This document shows positions 1 to 8,950 of a DNA stretch of 64,000 nt, piece after piece (the first letter of the stretch is position 1; each line of letters begins with the position of its first letter). The notes under the pieces are model-generated. The model was given only the letters and a program-made list of their open reading frames with translations. It did not search any database and had not been told where the DNA came from. The position numbers were made by a program, and so were the translations under genes. This stretch comes from Diplonema japonicum (lineage: Eukaryota; Euglenozoa; Diplonemea; Diplonemida; Diplonemidae), in assembly GCA_964019335.1 (NCBI GenBank), contig OZ025729.1, forward strand, positions 248,001 to 312,000. Direction: 5' to 3'.

Positions 1-1
1 T

Positions 2-385
2 AAGCTCTCCCACACGAAACTGGCGACGGCCGGGATCGTCGAAGCGGAAGGGGAGTGGACGCCAGAAGCCATGATACGGGTCTGCAAACACGTGCTCGGC
101 GAAGAGCCTAAAACCGCGAAGGAACTCGGGATTCACATGAAGTTTGTCCGGTTCGCCCTCATCCTGGACTTTGACAAGACGTGGATCATGGCCAGGTATG
201 ACTCGGAAGGCTGGAAGGCGAAGGGGGACGTCGAGAGACGGCAGCAGTTCACGCGGCACGGAGATATGAGAGCCTTGAAGGATCACTACTTCGTGGCCAC
301 TGACTGGCTTTTCTTCACCACGCTGCAGTGGCATAATGTGGGACAGCGCCACCCCCCAAGAACCACGAAGACCTTACGCAAGTAA
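2..385 (+). CDS. Partial hypothetical protein, 5' end outside the window
   Basis: An open frame runs from base 2 to a TAA ending at 385, about 127 residues, with no stop before the first Met at 71, so the true start probably lies upstream of the window. The translated piece is mixed and charged, with aromatic-rich stretches near the middle (FVRFALILDFDKTWIM) and a basic C-terminus. No domain is recognised. A member of dispersed repeat Rep-A begins about 35 bases after the stop. It could equally be the tail of a retroelement frame. The coding call rests on frame openness and normal residue mix only. Confidence 0.4.
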   Translation, partial: KLSHTKLATAGIVEAEGEWTPEAMIRVCKHVLGEEPKTAKELGIHMKFVRFALILDFDKTWIMARYDSEGWKAKGDVERRQQFTRHGDMRALKDHYFVATDWLFFTTLQWHNVGQRHPPRTTKTLRK

Positions 386-419
386 GAGTGCTGGCCCGGC
401 GAGCTACGAGGGCAAAAAA

Positions 420-627
420 CCTCATTTCTCCTTGGAGATGAGAACATATATTATAGTGCGACATGATCAGACTGGAACGGCCGCCCCGGGGCATCCTCTG
501 CTCAACCCGGCGGACGTGGGAGGCCCTTCTTCGGAAGGTGCCAGTCGCTTGATCAGTGTCGTCGAATGCGCGCTATATTTTACATTTTATAAGTACATAT
601 AACAATCGATTGAAAGAAGAAGAACCG
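420..627 (+). repeat. Rep-A copy 1: short SINE-like element with UUCG hairpin
   Basis: About 200 bases that recur at 2721-2905 and, 5'-truncated, at 12135-12296. The core (about 462-560) holds CCTTC, loop TTCG, GAAGG, extended by an outer GGC/GCC pairing with one bulged T, i.e. a stable UUCG tetraloop hairpin near 520-542. The 3' part is A-rich around ATCGATTGAAAG. The folding potential suggests derivation from a structured RNA, but I could not match it to U1-U6, 7SL, 5S or tRNA. Confidence 0.7.
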
Positions 628-1228
628 GGTTTACGTTTACCAAGGAGTTGAATATCCGTAAGACGGTGGTCATCGAGAAGTGTACCATCCACGTCGGTAG
701 CATAAAGGCCTTGGGCACAAGCAACCTCTGCTTAATTCCTGATACGTAGGAGGCTCCTCTTGAGGATGTCATTCGACTTTCTGTTTTCGTATGCAGTATT
801 GATCCTTCTTCACCTGTTTTTTTTTAATACTTTTTTCACTTTTTATTCCCACTTGCAATATCGTTTCAGTAGCCTCAGGGCCCTGCAGTAAACACTGCCA
901 CACCGCTGGGTCAAGGTGTGCAGCCCGTAAAGGACGTTGCTGGCTTACTCCATGTTTCCTATATTTCAAAGCCTAGAGTAATGACCCGCGGCGAGGTGAG
1001 ATGAAAAGCTGTGCACTCCCTACCCAGCCACTCACTCCCTTCCAAGTCACTCTTAGCTAGCACAAATCAAGCGAAGTAGTGGCACGTGTGCGCATTCGAG
1101 ACTGTATGGTTAGCTGGAAGTAGTCAACATAAACAACAAGTGCGTTTTTAAAAGCATGTAAAAGATGTGTTTTTTTTTTGAAGCCCTTTTTTTGAACATA
1201 AATACACACGAAAAAAAGAAAAGAAAAA
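628..1228. other. Gene-free spacer before the 434-residue gene
   Basis: No convincing gene is seen. A pyrimidine-rich stretch at about 810-856 ends in CAATATCGTTTCAG, resembling the 3' end of the introner-like insertions at 13559-13620 and 51473-51535, but no flanking duplication is visible. The last 50 bases before the next start are A-rich. Confidence 0.5.
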
Positions 1229-2533
1229 ATGACTATCAAGTGCCGTGTCTACAACGCCTCTTCAGTGGAGCTCAACAATGAAGTAATGATTCAGTACAAG
1301 ACCGAGGGCGAGACAGGGATGTGCAGCTGCTCCACACCGACACTCAAGAAAGACACGTGGACAGAACTATGCCTCCCGGAGGAAAGCTTCGGGAGCAAGG
1401 TTATTCCAACATCTGCTCTGTTACAACTCCGCGCGGAAGGCATCACATGGGAGGACACCTACACACCCCACGAGACGGAAGAAGAGGACACCCAAAACAT
1501 CGTTTTCGAAAACGGAAAAGACTACCGCCTTGTAAACGACAGTGTGAACCCTCCGTTAACCGACGAGGAGTACTACGAAAGCCTGTCTGTGCTCCGAGAC
1601 ATTTTGGAGGGGTTCGGCCCGATAAAGCCCCCTCACAGGGACGACAAGAAGCAACAGCAGTCTCTTTGGAGACACATTGCCCGCAAAATAGGCCGCGACG
1701 TCAAGAAGCCCGGCTGTCTCAAATCTGTGGAAAACATGGTGACGGGCCGCACGGGGTACAAAGACAGCCGTGTTAAGTGGAGGAAGGTCATGTCTTCGCA
1801 TCGTCATGCTCCTGTTCCCACAAAGTTCGAGACACCGGAAGAGAAAACCGAGATTGTTTCATCTGTCGACGAGGGGAAGGTGTTCATGGAAATCTACCAT
1901 CGGGCGATGGATCGATTCCCTGGAGGGAACTGTGATGTGATTGTTGTGAAGCACAGTATGGACTTTGCCTCAAAGCAGGGGTTCGTGTGTGCCTACCGCA
2001 ACTTCGACGGCACCCCTTGCATTCACCCGGCGCGTGCTCTCTCGAAAGGTGAGGTGGAAAAGCACCGCAGGAAGCTTCTCCCACGTCTCTCAGCGTTGCT
2101 TAGCCACAACAGTCCCGCTAGTTGGGTGTTTAACTCCACAGTGGACGATGCGCAGAAGGATGACAACGAGTATGACACAGAATGGAGCAGTATTGACATC
2201 TTGTGCTACAGGGCTCAACCTCAGGACAAAGATTGCCAACCGTTTGCTCGTGTACACCAGTACGCGCTCTGCAAGAACTGGTATTCCTTTATGGGTAAGG
2301 GTGATTCGGACAGCGACACTGTCGTTCCGACTCCTCTTGCACAGGCGGTTTTGAACGAAGTCGAGAACACCCTCAGAATAGGTCGGCCCGAGAAGTTTTC
2401 GGAAGATGAAACGGACGTGAAGCTGTCGGAGAATGGGTGGGAGGTGTCCAACACTGGGTACGTCTTCCCGCTTATTCTGAACGATTCCTTGTACAACCCT
2501 GCAGCGGCAGTGGGGAGTAAGAGGAAACTCTGA
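1229..2533 (+). CDS. Hypothetical protein, 434 residues
   Basis: Uninterrupted frame with normal residue mix. The ATG at 1229 directly follows an A/G run, the usual leader context in this window. No family is recognised. The first ~90 residues are rich in polar beta-type sequence with a short Cys pair (MCSCS, about 31-35). A charged stretch with KKQQQ lies near 140. The C-terminal half contains conserved-looking patches such as HARVHQYALCKNWYSF-like text around residues 335-350, and the protein ends in a basic KRKL tail that could act as a nuclear signal. No signal peptide or membrane segment is visible. It lies between two Rep-A copies. Function unknown; the coding call is firm on length and composition. 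Confidence 0.85.
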   Translation: MTIKCRVYNASSVELNNEVMIQYKTEGETGMCSCSTPTLKKDTWTELCLPEESFGSKVIPTSALLQLRAEGITWEDTYTPHETEEEDTQNIVFENGKDYRLVNDSVNPPLTDEEYYESLSVLRDILEGFGPIKPPHRDDKKQQQSLWRHIARKIGRDVKKPGCLKSVENMVTGRTGYKDSRVKWRKVMSSHRHAPVPTKFETPEEKTEIVSSVDEGKVFMEIYHRAMDRFPGGNCDVIVVKHSMDFASKQGFVCAYRNFDGTPCIHPARALSKGEVEKHRRKLLPRLSALLSHNSPASWVFNSTVDDAQKDDNEYDTEWSSIDILCYRAQPQDKDCQPFARVHQYALCKNWYSFMGKGDSDSDTVVPTPLAQAVLNEVENTLRIGRPEKFSEDETDVKLSENGWEVSNTGYVFPLILNDSLYNPAAAVGSKRKL

Positions 2534-3439
2534 CAAAAAAAACTGCTACTTTAAGGTTTTTCTTTGAGGGGCATGTTCCGTTTGCCTTCCTCTTTAAGTT
2601 TCAGCCATGAGCTGAACTTCCTTGGCCTTTCGTTTTTTTCAAAAGGGGCCGAATATATCTTTTCCACCGTTGGCCGGTCTGGGTGCGTCGACGTATCGTT
2701 GTAGTCTCGATGTCATAAACCTTATTCTCTTCTAGAAGATGAGAAATATATTATATGATACATGATCAGACTGGAACGGCCGCCCCGACGGACGTGGGAG
2801 GCCCTTCTTCGGTGCGCACTTGATCAGTGTAGTCGAATGCGCGCTATATTTTATAAATACGTAAATAACAATCGATTGAAAAAGGAAAAGAACGCATGCT
2901 AAGCCCGTTTACGCTTCATCCTTATATTACAAAAAAAAAAAGAAACAGAAAAAGAAAAAGAAAAAGAGAAATCACATCTATTTCTCTTTTTACTTGAACA
3001 AGAAAAGTGTTAATTGATAATGAATTGTTGTTTGCTATAAAAAAAAAAAAAAAAAAAAAAAGAGTAGTGGTAGCATTGTTGGGCAGTTTACAATCAACCG
3101 ACTCTTTTTATTCCAGTTCAGCAGGGCAGTATCTGCTTTACTTCAATATCACAGATAGCAAGCAGTGTTCTGAAACATACAAAAAGATACTTAGACGCTC
3201 CCACCAATGTGTTTAGCCCATTTCTTGGCACGTTGGTGACGGCTGCGACGATGCAGTATTTACCCTGCTTTTTTTTCTTGTCCCTATTTTATTCTCTCAT
3301 TTCTTGTATTGTTGAAAGATCGAATCAGCTGCAACGATGCAGTTTTTCTACGCTGGATTCCCCTTGACCTCTTTCACTACCAAAAAAAAAAACAATATTT
3401 CAAACCCGTTCAGTTTCGGTGGGAGAAAAGTGATAAAAC
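2534..3439. other. Spacer with Rep-A copy 2 and A-runs
   Basis: Holds Rep-A copy 2 (2721-2905), A-rich simple sequence (2930-2985), an A-run near 3040-3060 and no supported gene. Just before the next gene, TTCAG at about 3409-3413 is a candidate splice acceptor 27 bases upstream of ATG. Confidence 0.6.
2721..2905 (+). repeat. Rep-A copy 2
   Basis: Shares with copy 1 the blocks ATGATCAGACTGGAACGG, GACGTGGGAGGCCC and AATGCGCGCTATATTTTA. It lacks about 15 bases between GCCCCG and GACGTG, and the 3' side of the UUCG hairpin is damaged, so this copy probably cannot form the hairpin. Confidence 0.7.
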
Positions 3440-4277
3440 ATGTTCTCGAAGCACGATAGTTTTCCCACCGATGTCCTTGGGAGGATAGTGGGGTACATGG
3501 ACTTCTTGGACACTGTGAGGTGCAGCAGGGTGAGCACTGTGTGGAGGCAGTGCATGGGGGACATGATGGGTGACAAGGAGTCTGCCTTCATGAACAAGCA
3601 CTTTAAAAACTGTGAATGGGAGTCGTTGAAGAGTACTACAAACTGGGGCCCCGTTGTTGACAGGGGTGACCCGACAAACACCAGTTTCAAGTCGACAGTA
3701 GTGGGGACAAGAGGTTGTGGATCAACATTTCTGGTGGAGGCACTGGACACAGAAGCCGGTCAAACATTGGCCGAATATCCCGACAATAGGGATTGATTTC
3801 AGGCTAAAGACACTCATCAACCCTGAGGCAAAGCCTGAGATCCTCGGCAAGCTGCAGCTGTGGGACATGTCGGCAGGCAAGGAGCGCTTCAGAGCACTCA
3901 CTCGTAATTACTATCGTTTCAGCAACATCCACCTTCTTGTTTACAACACTTCCTCCGACAGCGGCTTTGAAGATATTGTGTACGAGCTGGAGCTGGTGAA
4001 CGACGCAATCTGTGCACCATGCATTTTGGTGGGCACGATGTGTGACCTCCCCCCCAACCCGCTGACAGCCAACCTCGCCTGCTGCCTTGCACATATTTTG
4101 CGCATCCCTCATGTCAGGACATCGGCAGTCACGGGGGAGGGCATACCCACGTTGTTGGAGCTCGTGACCGGGCAGTGCGTAAAGATTGCTTCCAAACGGC
4201 GACTCGCTGTAGGTGGCACAACTGGGGAACAGAAGCCTGAAGCACCTCAAAAGAAGAAGCTGTGCAGTGTTCAGTGA
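3440..4277 (+). pseudogene. F-box/Rab-like pseudo-GTPase family, copy 1 (frameshifted)
   Basis: Same architecture as the intact copies at 6008, 8129 and 11114: N-terminal F-box, a P-loop-like GTRGCGST, Rab-like switch and G4/G5 regions, and a C-terminal KKKLCSVQ CaaX tail. The reading frame breaks near 3751: where intact copies read GACACAGAGCAGCCGG, this copy has GACACAGAAGCCGG, two bases shorter. The first frame then runs into a stop at 3796; the second frame carries everything from the switch region to the CaaX box. The rest is well preserved, so the break is recent or is a sequencing error. The upstream acceptor-like TTCAG is kept. A retroelement segment flanked by copies of this gene's own 3' end follows immediately. 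Confidence 0.85.
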
Positions 4278-4303
4278 CACACTTTCATTTTCATAAATCA
4301 CGG
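4220..4303 (+). repeat. Left direct repeat: 3' end of F-box/GTPase copy 1
   Basis: This block includes the CaaX codons, the stop and the following ACACACTTTC to ATAAATCACGG. It is repeated at 5214-5284 with an about 20-base deletion and a few changes. The two copies bracket the RNase H fragment. Confidence 0.8.
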
Positions 4304-4304
4304 T

Positions 4305-4768
4305 GTCACAGCATACATGCCCTTCTTAAAAATAAAAACCGCGTCACCTGCTGTTACATCCCGGGTCACTGCGGAATAGAAGGTAACGAGAAGGCAGATG
4401 AACTCGCCGAGCAAGGTAGGGATAAGGAAACTACGCAAAGGGTAAGCCTGAACGCGGCGAAGAGCTACCTGCAGAAGACGACGAAGGCGGAGATAAGAGC
4501 AGAACTCGATAAAAGTCAAGAAATAAACAAGTTAGAGAGGCACCGAAGCGGATGGAAGGGCTTAGCAAACGCGAAGAAGTGCTAGTAAACCAGCTAAAGA
4601 CTGGTCATCGTCACCTGCTCAAAGAGGAGTACGCAACCGGGTTTTGCGGCGGACAGAGACAAGAACTACGACATCCACACGCTGGAGCACATCCTCATCA
4701 AAGACCCGAAGAGGGCAATCAGGTTCCTCGAGGGCACCGAAGAGACTACTGACAAGCCCACCGACTAA
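4305..4768 (+). mobile_element. Non-LTR retrotransposon 3' fragment (RNase H domain)
   Basis: The frame over 4262-4585 contains CCYIPGHCGIEGNEKADELA (from about 4349), the classic C-terminal block of retrotransposon RNase H (PGHxGIxGNExAD). In a shifted frame a second block follows (EVLVNQLKTGHRHLLKEEYA, near 4575-4635) and then DIHTLEHILIKDPKRA-like text near 4670-4720, matching the tail found after RNase H in I/Jockey-type elements. The upstream reverse transcriptase is missing and the frame changes at least twice, so the piece is dead and 5'-truncated. Confidence 0.8.
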
Positions 4769-4810
4769 CCCCCACCGACTAACCCCCACCGACTAACCCC
4801 CACCGACTAG
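4757..4810 (+). repeat. Tandem 14-bp repeat, about four units
   Basis: Four units of CACCGACTAACCCC lie directly after the retroelement's last codons, the last one diverging to GACTAG. Non-LTR elements often end in short tandem repeats, so this is probably the element's 3' terminus. Confidence 0.85.
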
Positions 4811-5213
4811 CCGTCTACCTAGCAAGCCATTAAGCAAGGCAGGAAGAAAACAAATCAGGTAATATGTAAACAAATAGAAAAAAAAGAAAAAGAAATAACA
4901 TAAACCCCAACAACACATCCCCCCCACGTGCATCAATCAATATAAAAGAAAAAGCAATCCTGAGGACTGACAACCAAAGGAAGAAAAAAAAGAGAAAAAA
5001 AAAGAGAAAAAAGGCCATTAGCCAACTGTGTGGAAAGAGAATACCCATGTCACGAAAGGTGCTAGAACAATAACACAGGCTGACACGAAAGCACGAACGT
5101 CTCAACACACTTCCGTTGGCTCCACACAGCCCAGCTGGGTGGGGTCGGTCTGGCTAGACCAAGAGGAGGTGGAATTTAAAAAAAAGAAAAAATCACGGAA
5201 CTCACCCGGACCC

Positions 5214-5284
5214 AACTGGGGAACAGATCAGAAGAAGAAGCTGTGCAGTGTTCAGTGACACACTTTCAGTTTCATAAATCACGG
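5214..5284 (+). repeat. Right direct repeat: second copy of the GTPase 3' end
   Basis: Repeats the KKKLCSVQ codons, stop and trailer of copy 1, but here attached to unrelated A-rich sequence. Together with 4220-4303 it flanks about 0.9 kb that includes the RNase H fragment. Confidence 0.8.
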
Positions 5285-5473
5285 ACCACTCCTGGATCTG
5301 CGAGAATGGCTTCGAGAATCTGCAGTGCGGGGACATCAAGCACCGTCCCTCTCAAACCCAAATCGAGACTGGCAGGAAAAACGAATATGAATACTAAAAT
5401 GAAGAAAAATCTCCGTCCTCCAGCCTTAAACACTTAAACCCCAGTATTTTAAAGGGCCCAAAAGAAGCACTCC

Positions 5474-5507
<34 letters not shown>

Positions 5508-6007
5508 TAGCTAATTCTTTCTTTCAGAAAGGATCCACATGGATGGTGAAGACCTAGCGAGCTGGGCAAGAAAAATCGGCGGAATCCTAAGAGTTTTGGA
5601 CAGGATTCACCCAAAAGGGCACGGGGAGTCACCTGATTCCAGCAGAACCTAAGAAATCAGTACACTCTTTGCGTACCCTAGGGCTCCACAGCCATCCCAT
5701 CACTGGGTACTCCACTCGACCGGTCTCGCATCCCCGAAGGTCACCCACCCTATCCTAGAGGAACAGTTACGAACTCATTGCATCCTCAACAACTCGCTAG
5801 TTGGTTTCACGCCCAAGCTGTTGAATAGATAGGGCCTAAGGCACTACCACGACAGAAGGGATCAAACACTAGATGAGTTGATTGTCATTAGGCGATCCTG
5901 TCACATACTGCAGGTTCCCTCAAAGACACCTTTCTTTTTAACTTGTTTGACCTTACACCCAACCACGATTCTACCGTTGTTGCAATTCAGTTTCCATAAG
6001 GAGAAAC
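5285..6007. other. Spacer with degraded sequence and a Rep-F copy
   Basis: Contains an A-run (5476-5505), a stretch near 5525-5640 without a clear frame, and Rep-F at about 5907-5945 (ACATACTGCAGGTTCCC). A candidate acceptor ATTCAG ends at 5990, 18 bases before the next ATG. No gene is supported. Confidence 0.5.
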
Positions 6008-6841
6008 ATGTTCTCGAAGCGTGAAAGGTTCCCGTTTCCCACCGATGTCCTTGGGAGGATAGTGGAGTACATGGACTTCTTGGAAACTGTGAGGTGCAGC
6101 AGGGTGAGCACTGTGTGGAGGCAGTGCATGGGGGACATGATGGGTGACAAGGAGTCTGCCTTCATGAACAAGCACTTTAAAAACTGTGAATGGGAGTCGT
6201 TGCAAAGTACTTCAAGTGGGGGGCCCGTTGTTGACAAGGGTGACTTCAAGGTGACGGTGTTGGGGGCAACGGGTTGCGGATCAACATTTCTGGTGGAGGC
6301 ACTGGACACAGAGCAGCCGGTCAAGCAAAGGGAGTATCGATCGACTATGATGGTTGATTTCAAGGTAAAGACACTCATCAACCCTGAGGCAAAGCCCGAG
6401 ATCCTCGGCAAGCTGCGGCTGTGGGACAAACCGGCAGGCATTGAGTGCTACAGCAGAATAATCACCCGCATGTACTTCCGTCTCAGCAACATCTGCCTTC
6501 TTGTTTACAACACTTCCTCCGACGGCGGTTTTGAGAATTTTGTGCACGAGCTGAAGAAAAACTTAATCTGTGCACAATGCATTTTGGTGGGCACGATGTG
6601 TGACCTCCCCCCCAACCCGCTGACAGCCAACCTCGCCTGCTGCCTTGCACATGTTTTGCGCATCCCTCATGTCAGGGCATCGGCAGTCACGGGGGAAGGC
6701 ATACCTAAGTTGCTTGAGCTCGTGACCGGGCAGTGTGTAAGGGTTTCTTCCGAACGGCGACAGCGACTCGCTGTAGGTGGCACAACTGAGGAACAGAAGC
6801 CTGAAGCACCTCAAAAGAAGAAGCTGTGCAGTGTTCAGTGA
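6008..6841 (+). CDS. F-box/Rab-like pseudo-GTPase with CaaX box, copy 2
   Basis: 277 residues. Residues about 8-45 match the F-box pattern (FPTDVLGRIVEYMDFLETV, then VSTVWRQCM), which binds Skp1 in SCF ubiquitin ligases. From about residue 83 a Ras/Rab-type fold follows: P-loop GATGCGST with Ser where GTPases have Lys, switch-like YRSTMMVDFKVKTL, RLWDKPAGIE in place of WDTAGQE, GTMCDL in place of NKxD, and SAVTGEG in place of SAK. The C-terminus is basic and ends in CSVQ, a CaaX prenylation box. Nucleotide binding is therefore doubtful. My inference is a membrane-tethered SCF adaptor using a pseudo-GTPase fold for protein contacts. The start is fixed by family alignment and the shared leader GAGAAACATG. 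The trailer TGACACACTTTC is shared with the sister copies. Confidence 0.9.
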   Translation: MFSKRERFPFPTDVLGRIVEYMDFLETVRCSRVSTVWRQCMGDMMGDKESAFMNKHFKNCEWESLQSTSSGGPVVDKGDFKVTVLGATGCGSTFLVEALDTEQPVKQREYRSTMMVDFKVKTLINPEAKPEILGKLRLWDKPAGIECYSRIITRMYFRLSNICLLVYNTSSDGGFENFVHELKKNLICAQCILVGTMCDLPPNPLTANLACCLAHVLRIPHVRASAVTGEGIPKLLELVTGQCVRVSSERRQRLAVGGTTEEQKPEAPQKKKLCSVQ

Positions 6842-7171
6842 CACACTTTCCTCGCCCCCCCTGCCGTGAGGCAAAAGGGGTCAAGGTACCTCCCTGCCTT
6901 TGTTGTGCGTTTCATTGTTTTGATAATGAATTGTTATTGCTAAAAGAGTAGTTGCAAGGTTAACTGGCTGTGCAACGAACAAACAATCAACCGACGCGTG
7001 TAGTTGTTTTATAGTAAGTAAGCTTTTGCCCTTTTTTTATACGTTCTTCCCACCTGGCCATCTCTTTTGTGATGAACGACGGTAAATTAAATCAGCTGGT
7101 AAATCGGCTGATGTTTATTTCCTCAGTGGCTCGGAAAGCTGAAGTAACCGAGGAAGACGACAGTCACCACA

Positions 7172-7408
7172 ATGGAACTCGTACTAGACTTCGAGAACAC
7201 GCTGGGCGTCGAGCCGATCACGGGTAAGAAGGGTGATCTGGCCATGATACAGAAGAAGGCACGGAGTTTCCACGGCCTCCTGGAGAGAATCCAAGGTGGG
7301 ACACAGCACGCACACAGAAGAAGGTCAGAGGCAAGCGGATCTTCCCAGCGGAGTGGGATGGAACAGAAGGCCAGTTTTTGCATCAGAGAAAACCAAGAAG
7401 GACCTTAA
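7172..7408 (+). pseudogene. Decayed fragment of a repeated coding unit
   Basis: The start of this frame reads MELVLDFENTLG. Related text occurs at about 22960-23050 (VELALDFENVTGKTLGKK) and 51222-51280 (MELALDFETT), each beside other dispersed repeats. The shared protein-level similarity implies a once-coding mobile unit; no known family is recognised. Confidence 0.45.
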
Positions 7409-7447
7409 GAAACTGGGAAAGAAGAAAGAGAGGATACTTTGAGAAAG

Positions 7448-7570
7448 GCAACACAGCCAAAAAAGAAAGAAAGGCCCCATTGAACGCCGAGGCCCCAGAA
7501 GGGAGAAAGGGGTAGATAAGTAGAGACAAGGGGGACGTTCCAAGACAGGAACCTCCTTTATCTCATCTCT
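7448..7570 (+). repeat. Rep-G copy 1
   Basis: Purine-rich block ending in AGACAAGGGGGACGTTCC and a CTCCTTTATCTCATCTCTT trailer. Copies lie at about 44910-45015 and 47640-47690, and a divergent one near 10810-10860. Confidence 0.75.
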
Positions 7571-7644
7571 TATTTTCTTTTTTTCATTTTCCTATCATCC
7601 TTAATTCTATCTGTTCTTTCTCCACCCTTGTTTTTGATAGGGAT

Positions 7645-7838
7645 ATTGTGGATGTGTTGTTCGCTGTTGACCTCCTCGTCGGTCATCACCGGTAGCACTC
7701 TAGTGGAAGAACGTATTGCAGGTGCGAACAGGCAGCAAACTGCGGGGTTGAGCTGTACACCGCACGCATTACGGACACGACGCGGAACGCAGAAGAAGCT
7801 ACAACTCGGCCGAGGTGCGACCCCTTTAATAAAGTAGA
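7645..7838 (+). repeat. Rep-B copy 1
   Basis: Starts at GTTGTTCGCTGTTGACC, passes GTCATCACCGGTAGC and CGCACGCATTA, and ends at GGAACGCAGAAGAAGC plus about 35 bases. Full or partial copies lie at about 9338-9487, 39545-39765, 41175-41324, 46597-46775, 51180-51225 and 61915-61940, all in the + orientation. Confidence 0.8.
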
Positions 7839-8128
7839 CAGTATGGTGCCACCAACACGCTTCCTCTTCTCGTGTATAACTTATCGAGTTTCCACTTTTT
7901 TCACCACTTTTTTTTTGCTTGAACAAGAAATGCAATACCAGAGAGATTTCAAAACTGGGGTAGCGGATCGCATTTAGTCTGGCCGAACAGGTTTGAAGCT
8001 CACTCCAATTCTGGAACATAAGAGCTATGAGATCGATTTTCTTTTAATTGTTCGTACTTTTCTCTCTCTCTCCTTTCGATCTTGTTTTGATCTTACAGCA
8101 GAAGTAATTTCAATATGCAGGGAGAAAC

Positions 8129-8950
8129 ATGTTCTCAAAGCGTAAAAGGTTCCAGTTTCCCACCGATGTCCTTGGGAGGATAGTGGAGTACATGGACTTC
8201 TTGGACACTGTGAGGTGCAGCAGGGTGAGCACTGTGTGGAGGCAGTGCATGGGGGACATGATGGGTGACAGGGAGTCTGCCTTCATGAACAAGCACTTTA
8301 AAAACTGTGAATGGGAGTCGTTGCAAAGTACTGCAAACTGGGGGCCCGTTGTTGACAAGGGTGACCCGACAAACACCTGTTTCAAGGTGACAGTGGTGGG
8401 GACAAGAGGTTGTGGATCAACATCTCTGGTGGAGGCACTGGACACAGAGCAGCCGGTCAAACAAAGGCCGTATCGATCGACAATAGGGATTGATTTCAGG
8501 CTAAAGACACTCATCAACCAAGAGCTCGTCGGCAAGCTGCAGCTGTGGGACAAACCGGCAGGCAAGGAGCGCTTTACTACAATCACCCACATGTACTCCC
8601 GTCTCAGCACCATGCACCTTCTTGTTTACAACACTTCCTCCGACAGCGGTTTTGAGGAATTTGTGTACGAGCTGAAGAACTACTCAATCTGTGCACCATG
8701 CATTTTGGTGGGCACGATGTGTGACCTCCCCCCCAACCCGCTGACAGCCAACCTCGCCTGCTGCCTTGCACATATTTTGCGCGTCCCTCATGTCAGGACA
8801 TCGGCAGTCACAGGGGAGGGCATACCCAAGTTGTTGGAGCTCGTGACCGGGCAGTGTGTAAAGATTGCTTCCGAACGGCGACAGCGACTCGCTGTAGGTG
8901 GCACAACCGAACAGAAGCCTCAAAAGAAGAAGCTGTGCAGTGTTCAGTGA
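8129..8950 (+). CDS. F-box/Rab-like pseudo-GTPase with CaaX box, copy 3
   Basis: 273 residues, intact. F-box at about 8-45. The Rab-like fold starts near residue 87: P-loop G91-T-R-G-C-G96-S97-T98, so the invariant Lys is Ser97. Then come STIGIDFRLKTL (close to the Rab switch I block TIGVDF), LQLWDKPAGKERF (switch II, Gln replaced by Lys with a one-residue insertion), GTMCDLP (no Asn-Lys) and SAVTGEG. It ends KKKLCSVQ, with basic residues preceding the CaaX box. Compared with copy 2 it lacks four residues near the switch (NQELVG instead of NPEAKPEILG). A candidate acceptor CTTACAG lies about 30 bases upstream of ATG and the leader CAGGGAGAAACATG is shared with copy 4. Confidence 0.9.
   Translation: MFSKRKRFQFPTDVLGRIVEYMDFLDTVRCSRVSTVWRQCMGDMMGDRESAFMNKHFKNCEWESLQSTANWGPVVDKGDPTNTCFKVTVVGTRGCGSTSLVEALDTEQPVKQRPYRSTIGIDFRLKTLINQELVGKLQLWDKPAGKERFTTITHMYSRLSTMHLLVYNTSSDSGFEEFVYELKNYSICAPCILVGTMCDLPPNPLTANLACCLAHILRVPHVRTSAVTGEGIPKLLELVTGQCVKIASERRQRLAVGGTTEQKPQKKKLCSVQ

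Larger units (their letters stand above)
6842..8128. other. Spacer rich in dispersed repeats
   Basis: Holds a short decayed coding fragment (7172-7408), Rep-G (about 7448-7570) and Rep-B (about 7645-7838). A candidate acceptor CTTACAG ends at about 8098, ahead of the next gene. Otherwise AT-rich with no further gene visible. Confidence 0.6.

Noticed and set aside
420-627. Rep-A as a U1, U2, U6 or 7SL RNA gene
   Set aside because: I compared it with remembered snRNA and 7SL cores; only scattered short matches were found. Only the UUCG hairpin and the retroposition pattern are supported.
4757-4810. Interstitial telomeric repeat
   Set aside because: The 14-bp CACCGACTAACCCC unit is not a known telomere unit and sits exactly at the end of a retroelement.
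5285-5900. Ribosomal RNA or other structured RNA
   Set aside because: The unusual GC-balanced stretch near 5640-5890 was compared on both strands with rRNA landmarks from memory; no match was convincing.
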